Below, one piece after another: positions 50,263 to 59,614 of a stretch of DNA of 64,000 nucleotides. Under the pieces are notes generated by a model. It made no database searches, was not told the origin of the DNA, and saw only the letters and a program-made list of their open reading frames with translations. The stretch is taken from assembly GCF_947169445.1 (NCBI RefSeq), contig NZ_CAMVPU010000014.1:23651-87650 (forward strand), written 5' to 3'. How positions within the stretch are numbered: position 1 is the first letter of the stretch; each line of letters begins with the position of its first letter. Both the position numbers and the translations under genes were made by a program. Source of the DNA: an uncultured Butyrivibrio sp. (GTDB lineage: Bacteria > Bacillota > Clostridia > Lachnospirales > Lachnospiraceae).

Positions 50263-51276
50263 ATGAACATGGAAACAGTTAAAAGAAATATAATGTTGAA
50301 TTTACTAAAGGGATTAGCGTGTATTGGGGTTGTATTTATACATGTTACATTCCCGGGAATAGTGGGAATAGTAGTAAAAAAATTAGCTGCTTTTGCCGTG
50401 CCGATATTTTATTTGACTGCTGGTTACTATGCTTATGGTAAAAATGTGGATACAATTAAGCGTAGGTTATTTAAAATCATTAAGATTTTCATTTTTGCAT
50501 ATATTGTTTTCTTTCTTTATAGTGCTGCTATGGAATTTAAGAATCATATGCTAACACAGTGGTTGGCAGATAACTATAACAGTACTACTCTTGTAAAGTA
50601 TTTGATTTTTTGTACAATCGAATTTGCGATTCCTCTTTGGTATCTCATAGCTCAGATAGAGACTTATGTATTCTGGATTATAATTCTAAAACTCAAAAAA
50701 GAAGGGCAGATTACTAAGCTTATCCCAGTACTTTTTGTGCTTCAAGTTATTTTGGTAACAATTTGCGAAACAATGGGATTTGATTGGCTTTGGAAAAAGA
50801 ACTTTGTTACCGAATCATTGTCATGGTTCTTGTTAGGCTATTATATTCATAGTTTACCTGAAGAAAAAATAGATAAGATTAGTGATAAGAAACTGACTCT
50901 TATCGGAGTGGTGGGAGCTATAATAATTCTTGTTCCATTTGTGTTAAAGTTGAGAATGAACTTTTCTTGCGTTGGTTATATTCCGTACGCGACAGCGATG
51001 TTCCTTATAGCTTTAAATCATGGAAATGCAAGTATATGTAAGCCATTGGAGATATTAGGGGATAAATTATCGTTGTGGGTTTATATATTTCATGTGCCGG
51101 CTAGTGCTGTTATATTGAGTGTAGTTCATAGCATATTGGGGGTAGATGAAACAACTGGTATTTATCCATGGATACATCCGTTACTTACTTTGAGTATAGT
51201 TGTTTGGGGCTCATATGTTTTTAATTTGTTGTTAGTAAAATGCTTCAAGATAAAACAAAAAAATACCCAATTGTAA
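50263..51276 (+). CDS. Acyltransferase-3 family membrane protein
   Basis: This protein has about ten transmembrane helices and opens LKGLACIGVVFIHVTFPG with the conserved His of OafA/Acyltransferase-3 enzymes. It probably O-acetylates the polysaccharide. The start was set at ATG 50263, where GGGAGA precedes. The longer frame uses TTG without a site. The length is 337 residues. Base composition is distinctly AT-rich, like the rest of the 50-62 kb stretch. Confidence 0.85.
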   Translation: MNMETVKRNIMLNLLKGLACIGVVFIHVTFPGIVGIVVKKLAAFAVPIFYLTAGYYAYGKNVDTIKRRLFKIIKIFIFAYIVFFLYSAAMEFKNHMLTQWLADNYNSTTLVKYLIFCTIEFAIPLWYLIAQIETYVFWIIILKLKKEGQITKLIPVLFVLQVILVTICETMGFDWLWKKNFVTESLSWFLLGYYIHSLPEEKIDKISDKKLTLIGVVGAIIILVPFVLKLRMNFSCVGYIPYATAMFLIALNHGNASICKPLEILGDKLSLWVYIFHVPASAVILSVVHSILGVDETTGIYPWIHPLLTLSIVVWGSYVFNLLLVKCFKIKQKNTQL

Positions 51277-51331
51277 TGAAGAGAGAAAAAGTAAGATGTT
51301 AGTTCTTGGTTTTAAATAAAGGAGAAAAGTA

Positions 51332-52306
51332 ATGAATGAGCCAATGATATCAATAATTTGCCCAGTTTATAATGTTGAAAAATACCTTGTGAGATGTATT
51401 TCAAGTCTGATTTGTCAGACATATGCAAATATAGAGATTATTTTGGTTGATGATGGTTCTACGGATAATTCTGGCAAGATATGTGATGATTATGCTGGAA
51501 AAGATAACCGGATATCTGTTATTCATAAAGAAAATGGTGGTTTATCAAGCGCAAGAAATACAGGGATAGATGTTGCTTCGGGAGATTATATATTATTTGT
51601 TGATAGCGATGATTCTATCAGTCCTCGTATAATAGAGGATTTTTATGCTCGAATTATTGATACCGAAAGTGATATGGTAATAGGTGGCATTAAAAGGGTA
51701 GACGAACAGGGAAAATATTTGGATAGTTTGGACTGGGGCGAGGATGCTGTAGTTTCTAAACATGAGTACTGGGTAAGATTCTTTGAACAAAAAAATGGCT
51801 TGGGTGTGGTGGTAAATGGTAAGCTCTACAAGAAACGTATTTTTGATGACCTGAGATTTGATGAGGGTAAGATTTTTGAAGATGAGCTTATTATCCATAA
51901 AATAATAGATTTATGCGATAGAATTTGTATTATTAATGACGAGTATTATTTTTATACTAAAAGAAATGATGGAATTATGGGTAAGACTAAAGGAGTTGTT
52001 AATGGGTACGATAAAGTTGAGGCATACATAAAAAGGGCTGAGTATTTGTATAATACAAATGAGCTTTCTTTTTCTCTACAGTGTTTGGAAGATGCAATTA
52101 ATCGATATTTTATGGTGGTGTCAAATCCTAATAATAGTGATATAAAGCGCAAACTTGAAATAAAAAAAATGTTATCTGATGTATTACGTAAGGTAGAGGG
52201 AAACAGCAAAAGATATTTGCTAAAGAAAAGCTTGTTTTTATATGCATATAAAGCTATGGAGATTACATGGATTATAAGAGAGAGAATAAGAAGGCTGAAG
52301 CATTGA
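51332..52306 (+). CDS. GT2 glycosyltransferase
   Basis: This GT-A enzyme of the EpsJ/WaaB-like group contains ICPVYNVEKYL, VDDGSTDNS, NGGLSSARN, the DxD motif VDSDDSIS, and the EDE segment FEDELI near residue 190. It is 324 residues long with no transmembrane segment. AAAGGAG precedes the ATG. The sugar is unknown. Confidence 0.9.
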   Translation: MNEPMISIICPVYNVEKYLVRCISSLICQTYANIEIILVDDGSTDNSGKICDDYAGKDNRISVIHKENGGLSSARNTGIDVASGDYILFVDSDDSISPRIIEDFYARIIDTESDMVIGGIKRVDEQGKYLDSLDWGEDAVVSKHEYWVRFFEQKNGLGVVVNGKLYKKRIFDDLRFDEGKIFEDELIIHKIIDLCDRICIINDEYYFYTKRNDGIMGKTKGVVNGYDKVEAYIKRAEYLYNTNELSFSLQCLEDAINRYFMVVSNPNNSDIKRKLEIKKMLSDVLRKVEGNSKRYLLKKSLFLYAYKAMEITWIIRERIRRLKH

Positions 52307-52388
52307 TTTGAAGTATGCTTGTGGCGTATTTTGTAAAAAACACATAACACATAAGGAAAAAGCTTAATATTTTTAAAATACCTGCCAA

Positions 52389-52428
52389 TTGCTATCGAAG
52401 CCAAAATATAGTATACTCTTGCGGATAG
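52389..52428 (+). promoter_or_regulatory. Promoter with TTGCGGATAG start element
   Basis: TTGCTA, 17 bases, then TATACT, followed by CTTGCGGATAG at the expected transcription start. Compare 45009-45049. Confidence 0.6.
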
Positions 52429-52447
52429 ATGTTTTGAAAAAAATCAT

Positions 52448-52488
52448 ACTACTTCATTGGATTTAACATCTAAGGAAGTGGTTTTTTT
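52448..52488 (+). terminator. Terminator-like hairpin in the leader of the acyltransferase gene
   Basis: The stem ACTACTTC/GAAGTGGT is followed by seven T, ending 14 bases before the ATG at 52502 and inside the leader of the promoter at 52389. It could end the upstream GT2 transcript or act as an attenuator. Confidence 0.65.
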
Positions 52489-52501
52489 ATGAGGAAAGGT
52501 A

Positions 52502-53515
52502 ATGGGGATTGAAATAAAAAGACGATATGAAGCAATAGATGGATTAAGAGCATTTGCCTGCATGGGAATTGTGGCTATGCATGTTTTTGCAAATGCTAGT
52601 TATGAATTAAATGGATTTTGGTTCAAGACATTTATACCTTCATTATCAAATCTGGTATTTTTATTTATGACTATCAGCGCATTTGGTATGTGTTGTGGAT
52701 ATTATAAACAAATTATAGACAGAGAGCTGGATGTAGTATCTTTTTATAGAAAAAGGTATGTCAAGATTCTTCCGTTTTTTATGTTCCTTTGTGTTTTGGC
52801 TTTTTTTATGAGACCATCGTTAAATTCTGCTTATGAAGTGTTTGCAAATCTAACACTGCTTTTTGGCTTTATTCCTAATGCAAATATATCGATAATAGGA
52901 GTTGGATGGTTTTTGGGGGTAGTCTTTGCCTTTTATATATTTTTTCCATTTTTTTGCTTTCTACTTGCAGATAAAAAGAGAGCTTGGATAGCATTCTTTG
53001 CGTCATATTTCATGAATTATTTGTGCAGAAATCATTTTGAGGTTGGAAGAAAATCAATTGTCTACTGTTTTGTTTATTTTATGGCAGGAGGACTGATATA
53101 TCTTTACAGAGAATGGCTTACCAAAGTGGCGAGATATAGATGGATTTTTATTGTTGCTGCTATTATTTCTGTTATAACATTTTGGGAAACAGAGGGGCCT
53201 GATTTTTTAATGGTGTTTTTTAATTCAGCTATACTAGCATATGCTATATGTTCTGATAGAACAGGCATTTTAGATAATAAATTTACTCATCTTGTAGGAA
53301 AAATTAGTTTTGAAGTATATTTGAGCCATATGGTAGTATTCAGATTGGCACAAAAAATGCACTTATTATCACTTTCAAATAATGCATATATTAGTTTCTT
53401 TATTGCGTTTATTATAATTTTTATTTCTACATGTTGTTTGGCGATGGGTGTGAAAAAAATAATGGAGTTATTCATTGATATAGCGCGTAGGATTTTGGAG
53501 AAACGAATATGTTGA
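52502..53515 (+). CDS. Acyltransferase-3 family membrane protein
   Basis: This 337-residue protein has about ten transmembrane segments. It opens YEAIDGLRAFACMGIVAMHVFAN, with the conserved Arg and His of the family, and has a later RKRYVKILPFF loop. It is probably an O-acetyltransferase of the capsule. AGGAAAGG is close to the ATG. The stop overlaps the start of the next, frameshifted acetyltransferase by a few bases, so the two were probably co-translated. Confidence 0.87.
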   Translation: MGIEIKRRYEAIDGLRAFACMGIVAMHVFANASYELNGFWFKTFIPSLSNLVFLFMTISAFGMCCGYYKQIIDRELDVVSFYRKRYVKILPFFMFLCVLAFFMRPSLNSAYEVFANLTLLFGFIPNANISIIGVGWFLGVVFAFYIFFPFFCFLLADKKRAWIAFFASYFMNYLCRNHFEVGRKSIVYCFVYFMAGGLIYLYREWLTKVARYRWIFIVAAIISVITFWETEGPDFLMVFFNSAILAYAICSDRTGILDNKFTHLVGKISFEVYLSHMVVFRLAQKMHLLSLSNNAYISFFIAFIIIFISTCCLAMGVKKIMELFIDIARRILEKRIC

Positions 53516-54035
53516 GTAAAAGAACTAAATTGATGGTTAAATTGAAGTTTTTATCTCTAATGAGGAAAAATCATTCAAAAGCTGAAATTATAAGGAAATC
53601 AGGCTTATTTAAGTCTTTTGGTGAGGGGGGTACTGGCATCCAGACTGGATTCCTTCTTTTCCGGAGTGCATAGAAATTGGAAAAAACGTTACAGTTGCAG
53701 CTGATGTAAGAATATATGAACATGATATAGTACATCGTATGTGGAATTGTGATGATAAATACCTTGGAAAAAGAATATGGATGAAAAAAGAAAATGTCAA
53801 AATTGGGGATAATGCTTTATTAGGGGCTAGAAGCATTGTCCTCTGTGGGGTGACAATTGGCAAAAATGCACTTGTCGCAAGTGGAAGTGTTGTTACTAAA
53901 GATGTTCCTGATTATGCTATTGTTGCAGGAGCACCTGCAAGGGTTATTGGTAATACCAAGGAATTATTCGAGCGTAGACTCAAAGATAGTTATTCTGATT
54001 TGCAAGACTATTCTTACGAAAAATATTTTGGATGA
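53509..54035 (+). pseudogene. Hexapeptide-repeat acetyltransferase interrupted at a G6 tract
   Basis: From ATG 53509 the frame reads to KSGLFKSFGEG and then, at six G (53625-53630), leaves the family sequence and stops at about 53671. In the -1 frame the protein resumes directly: YWHPDWIPSFPECIEIGKNV, then the left-handed beta-helix (GDNALLGARSIVLCGVTIGKNALVASGSVVTKDVPDYAIVAGAPARVI), to the stop at 54035. One more G would restore a protein of about 175 residues. It could be a phase-variable gene in the off state, a fresh pseudogene, a -1 frameshift site or a sequencing error. Confidence 0.85.
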
Positions 54036-54122
54036 TTAGGGAATATGGGGGATAGCCTGTGCTCATTTTTGTATAGAATAATGAGTATAAAATAATTATG
54101 AAGCGTATAAAGGGAAGAGGTT

Positions 54123-55220
54123 ATGAAAGTAAGTATTATAACAAGGCACGCAATCACTAATTATGGTTCTTTATTGCAGGCTTATGCTACACAGACAGCT
54201 ATAGAAGAATTAGGGCACGAGTGCGAGATAGTTGATTATATAAGAAGAGATGAGTCTTACAAAGAGCATGAGAAGACACTTCTCAGACGTAAAATTCAGT
54301 GGAATAATAACCCATTGAAGAGATTCGCATATTTGGCTCTTAGGCAACCGGAAAGTATATTTGCAGGACGAAGATTTGAAAAAGAACGTATGAAATACTT
54401 GAAACTTTCTCAGAAATTTGAAACAAGAGAGAGTATTTCAGCGAATTGCCCCAAAGCAGATGTATATATGACTGGAAGCGATCAGGTATGGGGGCCAACA
54501 GAAGATGGAACTTACGATTCCAATTATTTCCTGTCTTTTGCTGGTGAGTCCAAAAAAATAGCATATGCAGCAAGCTTTGGCCATACTGATATGAACGAAG
54601 AATTATATCAGTATTTCAAAAAACTATTAGCGTCCTATGCATGTATTGCTGTACGTGAGAAAAGTGCCGTAGATATTATCAACGATATGGGATATCAAGC
54701 AAGTCAGGTTTTGGATCCAACACTTCTTTTTGATAGGCATTTTTGGAGTAAAAGAGCTTCAGATATTAAAAAAGGTAAGTACATTTTGGTATACCAGATT
54801 CATAATGATCCCCAATTATCTGATTATGCTGAAAAAGTTGCCAAGAAGAAAGGGTTACCATTAATTCGAATTTCAGCTTCTTTTCATCAGATCACCAGAT
54901 CTGGAAAATTTATATGGTGTCCTAGTATTGCTGACTTTTTGGGATATATCAAAAATGCTGAATTGTTGATAACAGATTCTTTCCATGGGACAGCTTTTGC
55001 TATCAATTTTAATACTCCATTTGTTGAAGTGCTTCCTAATAACAACACTGGTACCAGAAATGTGAGCATTTTATCTCTTACAGGTTTGTCAGATAGAATT
55101 TTGTGTAGTGACAATATTGGCATAGAGGATAAGAAAATAGATTTTGAGAAAGTAAATAATATTCTTGAAGTGGAACGAGAAAAATCAAAAAATATACTTC
55201 AGAAAATGATTGTGGAATAA
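54123..55220 (+). CDS. Polysaccharide pyruvyl transferase family protein
   Basis: This 365-residue GT-B-like protein of the PS_pyruv_trans family contains ITNYGSLLQAYATQTAIEELGHE, TGSDQVWGP, AVREKSAVDII, VLDPTLLF and ITDSFHGTAFAINF. It is expected to add a pyruvyl ketal or act as a related sugar transferase. AAGGGAAGAGG is upstream. It is followed after 3 bases by an iron-sulfur protein, a pairing often seen in polysaccharide loci. Confidence 0.88.
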   Translation: MKVSIITRHAITNYGSLLQAYATQTAIEELGHECEIVDYIRRDESYKEHEKTLLRRKIQWNNNPLKRFAYLALRQPESIFAGRRFEKERMKYLKLSQKFETRESISANCPKADVYMTGSDQVWGPTEDGTYDSNYFLSFAGESKKIAYAASFGHTDMNEELYQYFKKLLASYACIAVREKSAVDIINDMGYQASQVLDPTLLFDRHFWSKRASDIKKGKYILVYQIHNDPQLSDYAEKVAKKKGLPLIRISASFHQITRSGKFIWCPSIADFLGYIKNAELLITDSFHGTAFAINFNTPFVEVLPNNNTGTRNVSILSLTGLSDRILCSDNIGIEDKKIDFEKVNNILEVEREKSKNILQKMIVE

Positions 55221-55223
55221 AAA

Positions 55224-56330
55224 ATGATTACTGTATGTGATAAGAACCAATGTGCTGGCTGTATGCTATGTGTTGATATATGTCCAAAGAAAGCTATCAG
55301 TATTAATGATAATTTGAAAGCATATAACGCAGTTATAGATAGTGAGAAATGTGTTAATTGTAATTTATGCCATTCAAAATGCCCGCAGAATAATGATGTT
55401 CCCAAAAAGGAGCCAATTAATTGGTATCAGGGATGGATTCAAGATGAAGATATACGTTCGAAGTCTCCATCAGGCGGGATAGGAATGGCATTAGCGACCC
55501 AATTTGTTAGAGAGGGTGGATATGTTGCAAGCTGCGTTTTTCGAGATGGTGAATTCCAGTTTGCGATTACCAACGATGAAGATGAAGTATTAAAATTTTC
55601 AGGTTCAAAATATGTAAAGAGTAATCCTACCAGGATTTACGGGAAAATATCTGCAATACTAAAGGAAGGGAACAAAGTATTATTCATAGGTCTTCCTTGT
55701 CAGTGCGCTGCAGTAAAGAAATATGTCGATGATAGATATGCTGATAATTTATATCTGGTAGATTTAATTTGTCATGGAACACCTTCACCTAGGCTTTTGT
55801 CTGTTTTTTTGAATCAGTATTCAAAAAAATTATTGGAAATAAACGATATCAAATTTAGATTGAAAGCCAAAATGCAGGTAGTGGTAGATGATGAAGGGAT
55901 TGTATGTAAGGGCGTATCGGATAGATATACAATAGGCTTTTTGAATGGACTTACATATACTGATAATTGTTATAATTGCAAGTATGCGTCTGGAAGCAGA
56001 ATAACAGACATTACTATCGGTGATTCTTGGGGATCAGAATTAGAGGTTAAAGAATTAAAGAAGGGTGTTTCTTTAATGCTGGTTCAGACAGGAAAGGGAG
56101 AAGCACTATTAAAAAAAGCAAATGTAGAACTTTTTCCTGTTGATGTAGAGAATGCTAAAAGAAATAATGATCAGTTAGTAGCGCCAATGCCAGAACCTGT
56201 ATCTCGAGAACAGTTTTTTGGTGCTGTGGGGCAGAAGAAATTTAATAAGCTTATTTTTGACAGATATAGAAATCAGTGTATTAAACAGGATATAAAACAT
56301 ATCTTAATACGCATGCATTTGGTAAAGTAA
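55224..56330 (+). CDS. Coenzyme F420 hydrogenase/dehydrogenase beta-subunit-like iron-sulfur protein
   Basis: N-terminal 2[4Fe-4S] ferredoxin motifs (CAGCMLCVDICP and CVNCNLCHSKCP, residues about 10-55) are followed by FrhB N- and C-domains (SPSGGIGMALATQF, GLPCQCAAVK, DLICHGTPSP, CKYASGSRITDITIGD). Organisms of this kind lack F420, so the name reflects homology only. These proteins repeatedly accompany pyruvyl transferases in capsule loci and may do flavin-dependent redox chemistry on a sugar or lipid. It is 368 residues long. Confidence 0.85.
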   Translation: MITVCDKNQCAGCMLCVDICPKKAISINDNLKAYNAVIDSEKCVNCNLCHSKCPQNNDVPKKEPINWYQGWIQDEDIRSKSPSGGIGMALATQFVREGGYVASCVFRDGEFQFAITNDEDEVLKFSGSKYVKSNPTRIYGKISAILKEGNKVLFIGLPCQCAAVKKYVDDRYADNLYLVDLICHGTPSPRLLSVFLNQYSKKLLEINDIKFRLKAKMQVVVDDEGIVCKGVSDRYTIGFLNGLTYTDNCYNCKYASGSRITDITIGDSWGSELEVKELKKGVSLMLVQTGKGEALLKKANVELFPVDVENAKRNNDQLVAPMPEPVSREQFFGAVGQKKFNKLIFDRYRNQCIKQDIKHILIRMHLVK

Positions 56331-56360
56331 TCTGAATAAGGTTTTGTGGAGGATGAGTCA

Positions 56361-57443
56361 ATGAATGTTATGCATTTTTTGGCAACAGGTGGAACCGGTG
56401 GAATAGAGTCTTTGGCAAGGGATTATGCTAATCTTTCGACTAACAATAACTATTTTGTTTTCTTTTGGGGCGGCGGCGTTAATGCAGAGAAGATTAAAGC
56501 GTCAGGACATAATGTAATAGAATTAGGTGTTGGACGCAAAGAATTTTTTAAGACATATACAAAATTAAAAAAATTAGTAGATGAATATGGCATTGAAGCC
56601 ATAGTTACTCACCACGCTGCGCCTATGTTTTATGTATATATGATGCTCTTAAAAAATAGGTCAAAGGATTTAAGAACACTTATTTATGCGCATGGGAATT
56701 TAACCGACATGTTAAGAGCAGAGCGTAAGGGCGTGTTTTTCAGAAAACAGATATTCGCATTTGCATATAAAAGATGTACAAAGCTTATAGCCATTTCCAA
56801 TTCAGTAAAGAATAGTATAGGCAATTACGGCTTTAACACTGATAAAATACAGGTTATCTATAATGGAGTAGATTGTAAAAAATTTTACAATTCAAATGAT
56901 AATACCGGTGATACTGTAAAGATTATCTATGTTGGACGCCTGATTAAACAAAAGGGTGTCGATATGTTATTGGATGCTCTTAAACAGATAGATAATAAAT
57001 GTGAATTTGAGTGTGATATTGTTGGGGATGGTCCTGAAAGGAAGAATTTAGAAAAGCAGTTAAATGATTTGAACATGAGAAATCATATATCATTTAGAGG
57101 CACTAGATCTGATGTCCCGGAATTGTTAAAGAAAGCTGATTTATTTATTCATCCTGCCAGATGGGAAGAAGGATTTGGAATATCGATTGTGGAAGCTATG
57201 GCAGCAGGCGTGGTTCCAATAGCCTTTCTAAAGGGGGCAATACCTGAGATAATTTCTGATGGAGTTGATGGTTTTATCGTACAAGGATGTAACGCTGATG
57301 AACTGGCAGTCGCTTTAGAAAAAGCAGTAGTTGGTTTTAGGCAAGGGGAATTACAAAGATTTGCAGAAGCTGCGAAAGAAAAGGCGTCAAAGTTTCAATT
57401 GGAAGATTATGTGGAACTTTTGGATAATGCTATTACTGCGTAA
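56361..57443 (+). CDS. GT4 glycosyltransferase
   Basis: This 360-residue GT-B enzyme opens MNVMHFLATGGTGGIESL, has donor motifs YVGRLIKQKGVDMLL and HPARWEEGFGISIVEAMAAG, and ends with a helical tail. The start was set at 56361 because GGAGG lies 8 bases upstream; the longer frame begins with GTG at 56346. The sugar is unknown. Confidence 0.9.
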   Translation: MNVMHFLATGGTGGIESLARDYANLSTNNNYFVFFWGGGVNAEKIKASGHNVIELGVGRKEFFKTYTKLKKLVDEYGIEAIVTHHAAPMFYVYMMLLKNRSKDLRTLIYAHGNLTDMLRAERKGVFFRKQIFAFAYKRCTKLIAISNSVKNSIGNYGFNTDKIQVIYNGVDCKKFYNSNDNTGDTVKIIYVGRLIKQKGVDMLLDALKQIDNKCEFECDIVGDGPERKNLEKQLNDLNMRNHISFRGTRSDVPELLKKADLFIHPARWEEGFGISIVEAMAAGVVPIAFLKGAIPEIISDGVDGFIVQGCNADELAVALEKAVVGFRQGELQRFAEAAKEKASKFQLEDYVELLDNAITA

Positions 57444-57457
57444 TAGAGAGAATGGTC

Positions 57458-58360
57458 ATGTTGGGAATAATTATAATAAATTACAATACATACGAAAAAA
57501 CAGTTGATTGTATAAATAGCATAAAAAATACTTATGACGGAGATTATAGGATTTATCTGTTAGATAATGCTTCACCTAATAAATCAGGGGAGATTCTTAG
57601 AGAAAAATATAATGATGATAGCTCAATTGAAGTAATCTGTTCTAATGATAATCTTGGATATGCAAGGGGAAATAATCTTTGCATTAGAAAAGCTGTAGAT
57701 GAAGGATGTGACTATGCATTGATTTCGAACAATGATATAGTTTATAAGCCTCATGCAATCGATAAAATGCTATATGAAATTAAGAATGAAGAGGCATTTT
57801 TAGTTGGACCTAAAGTTATGCTACCAAATGGCAACGTACAAAAGACAATAAAGACTAAGGCGCCAAGTTTTATAGAATATTTTATATATGAAACTTATAT
57901 TAGGAATCTATTTAAGAATAGCTATAAGGCATATAATGTAATTCCGGATTCTGCAACGGATGTATATTGGATTGCAGGATGCACATTTTTAGTCGATCTG
58001 AAGTTGTTTAAAACGATAGATTATTTTGACGATTATACTTTTTTATATTTTGAGGAGTATATTCTTAGTGAGAAAGCTAAGAAGTGCGATCTTCGAATTA
58101 GGTATTGTCCAGATGCTGAAGTCCTTCATTACCATGGATTTTCAATGGGAGGAGCTTTAAATATTTTCACTCGCAGTGCCAATTGGCGCAGTGAAATTTA
58201 TTTTTTGAGAAAATATTGGCATTGGAATAAATTTATGTGCTGGGTAATATGGAAAATCAGAGTCCTTGAGGTTGCATTCAATGCAAGGAAAGAAGCTGAT
58301 TGTAGAAAATTATTAGACCAATACAAGGAAGGGAAAAAATATTTGAAAACTTCAATTTGA
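57458..58360 (+). CDS. GT2 glycosyltransferase, rhamnosyltransferase-like
   Basis: The family pattern is IIIINYNTYEKTVDCINSI, LLDNASPNKS, NLGYARGNN, with SNNDIV in place of a DxD. This is typical of WbbL-type rhamnosyltransferases. Later segments are WIAGCTFLV and EVLHYHGFSMGG. The 300-residue start at 57458 has GAGAG 7 bases upstream; the earlier ATG at 57452 is too close to it. It overlaps the next open frame slightly. Confidence 0.88.
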   Translation: MLGIIIINYNTYEKTVDCINSIKNTYDGDYRIYLLDNASPNKSGEILREKYNDDSSIEVICSNDNLGYARGNNLCIRKAVDEGCDYALISNNDIVYKPHAIDKMLYEIKNEEAFLVGPKVMLPNGNVQKTIKTKAPSFIEYFIYETYIRNLFKNSYKAYNVIPDSATDVYWIAGCTFLVDLKLFKTIDYFDDYTFLYFEEYILSEKAKKCDLRIRYCPDAEVLHYHGFSMGGALNIFTRSANWRSEIYFLRKYWHWNKFMCWVIWKIRVLEVAFNARKEADCRKLLDQYKEGKKYLKTSI

Positions 58361-58395
58361 AAGTTGGTAGAAAAATTTTTGAAAGGAAATTCATA

Positions 58396-59607
58396 ATGAA
58401 GATAACGATAATACATGCGCATTGGAATAACAGGGGAGATGAAGCTGCTTTACGAGCATTGGTTGATGAACTACGAGATCATTATGAAGCTGCTGAGATT
58501 TATGTTCAGATACTATCCAAGGATGTGTTTCAATTTCCATATAAAGAGGAAGACGTTCATTTGAGTAATGTACGTTTCCCAAAAAGAAAGAATTGTTTAG
58601 ATTACTGGTTGGCATCAATTACTAAAGGTAAGATTGCTATTTTTGATAATACTAAAGAGTTTGTTAATTTGGTAAAAGATAGTGATATAGTGCTTCATGG
58701 CCCTGGGGGTCCAAGCATTGGTGATATTTATTATCATCTTGAAGAAGGATATCTTAAGAGATTAGATTTGGTTCGTGCAATGGGAATCAAATATGCTTTT
58801 TTCGCTCCTTCTATGGGGCCATTTAATTGTCAGGATGCTAAGAGAAATAGGCTTCGAAAGAGAGTCCTTAATAATGCTGAGTTTATTTTTTTGAGAGAAG
58901 CAACTTCGGCATCATTTCTTGAGCAGTTTGGAATAAGTAAAGATAAGATAAAAGTTTCTCTTGATTCTGCATTTCAGCACTATGGAGATGAAAACAAATA
59001 TAGCAAACAATTAGAAGAATATAGAGAGTTGAAATCATTTATTGATTCGTATGAAAAGGTTATAGGGATAACCATTACTGGCTTGATGTGGCATCCTGTT
59101 CATAAGAATAACGAGCATTTATCTTCAGACATAGAAAGTACATTCACTACTTTTATAACAGAATTAAGGCAAAAGGGAATTGGTGTTGTGTTTATCCCTC
59201 AATTATTTGGAGAACATCATGATAAGAGCTTGATGGCTAAATATATGCAGGATAATTGCTTTATAGTTGATGATGAGCATGATTGTTATTTTCAGCAGTA
59301 TTTGATTGGCAAATTATATGCTGTAGTTGGAATGAGGTATCATTCCAATATTTTTTCCGCCAAAATGGGAACACCTTTTATTTCAGTTTCATATGAACAG
59401 AAAATGTCTGGATTTATGGATATCAGTGGATTAAAGGATTACTGTATTAACATCAATGAACTTAGTAGTGAAAAGCTTATTGAGACTTTTAGCAGACTAG
59501 AAAATAATTATGACAACTATAGGCAGCAGTTAAGTGAGAAGAAGGCTTTATGGGCTCGTGAGGCTCATAAAACTACCGATGCTGTAATTAGAGTGTTAAG
59601 TAAGTAG
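58396..59607 (+). CDS. Polysaccharide pyruvyl transferase family protein, second copy
   Basis: This 403-residue protein opens MKITIIHAHWNNRGDEAALRALVDEL (the NRGDEA motif), followed by GPGGPSIGDIYYH, APSMGPFN, FLREATSASFLEQFG, GMRYHSNIFSAKMG and ISVSYEQKM. It is divergent from the copy at 54123, with no close similarity outside motifs. The start ATG has AAAGGA upstream. The presence of two such genes suggests two ketal groups or two different acceptors. Confidence 0.87.
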   Translation: MKITIIHAHWNNRGDEAALRALVDELRDHYEAAEIYVQILSKDVFQFPYKEEDVHLSNVRFPKRKNCLDYWLASITKGKIAIFDNTKEFVNLVKDSDIVLHGPGGPSIGDIYYHLEEGYLKRLDLVRAMGIKYAFFAPSMGPFNCQDAKRNRLRKRVLNNAEFIFLREATSASFLEQFGISKDKIKVSLDSAFQHYGDENKYSKQLEEYRELKSFIDSYEKVIGITITGLMWHPVHKNNEHLSSDIESTFTTFITELRQKGIGVVFIPQLFGEHHDKSLMAKYMQDNCFIVDDEHDCYFQQYLIGKLYAVVGMRYHSNIFSAKMGTPFISVSYEQKMSGFMDISGLKDYCININELSSEKLIETFSRLENNYDNYRQQLSEKKALWAREAHKTTDAVIRVLSK

Positions 59608-59614
59608 GAATAAA

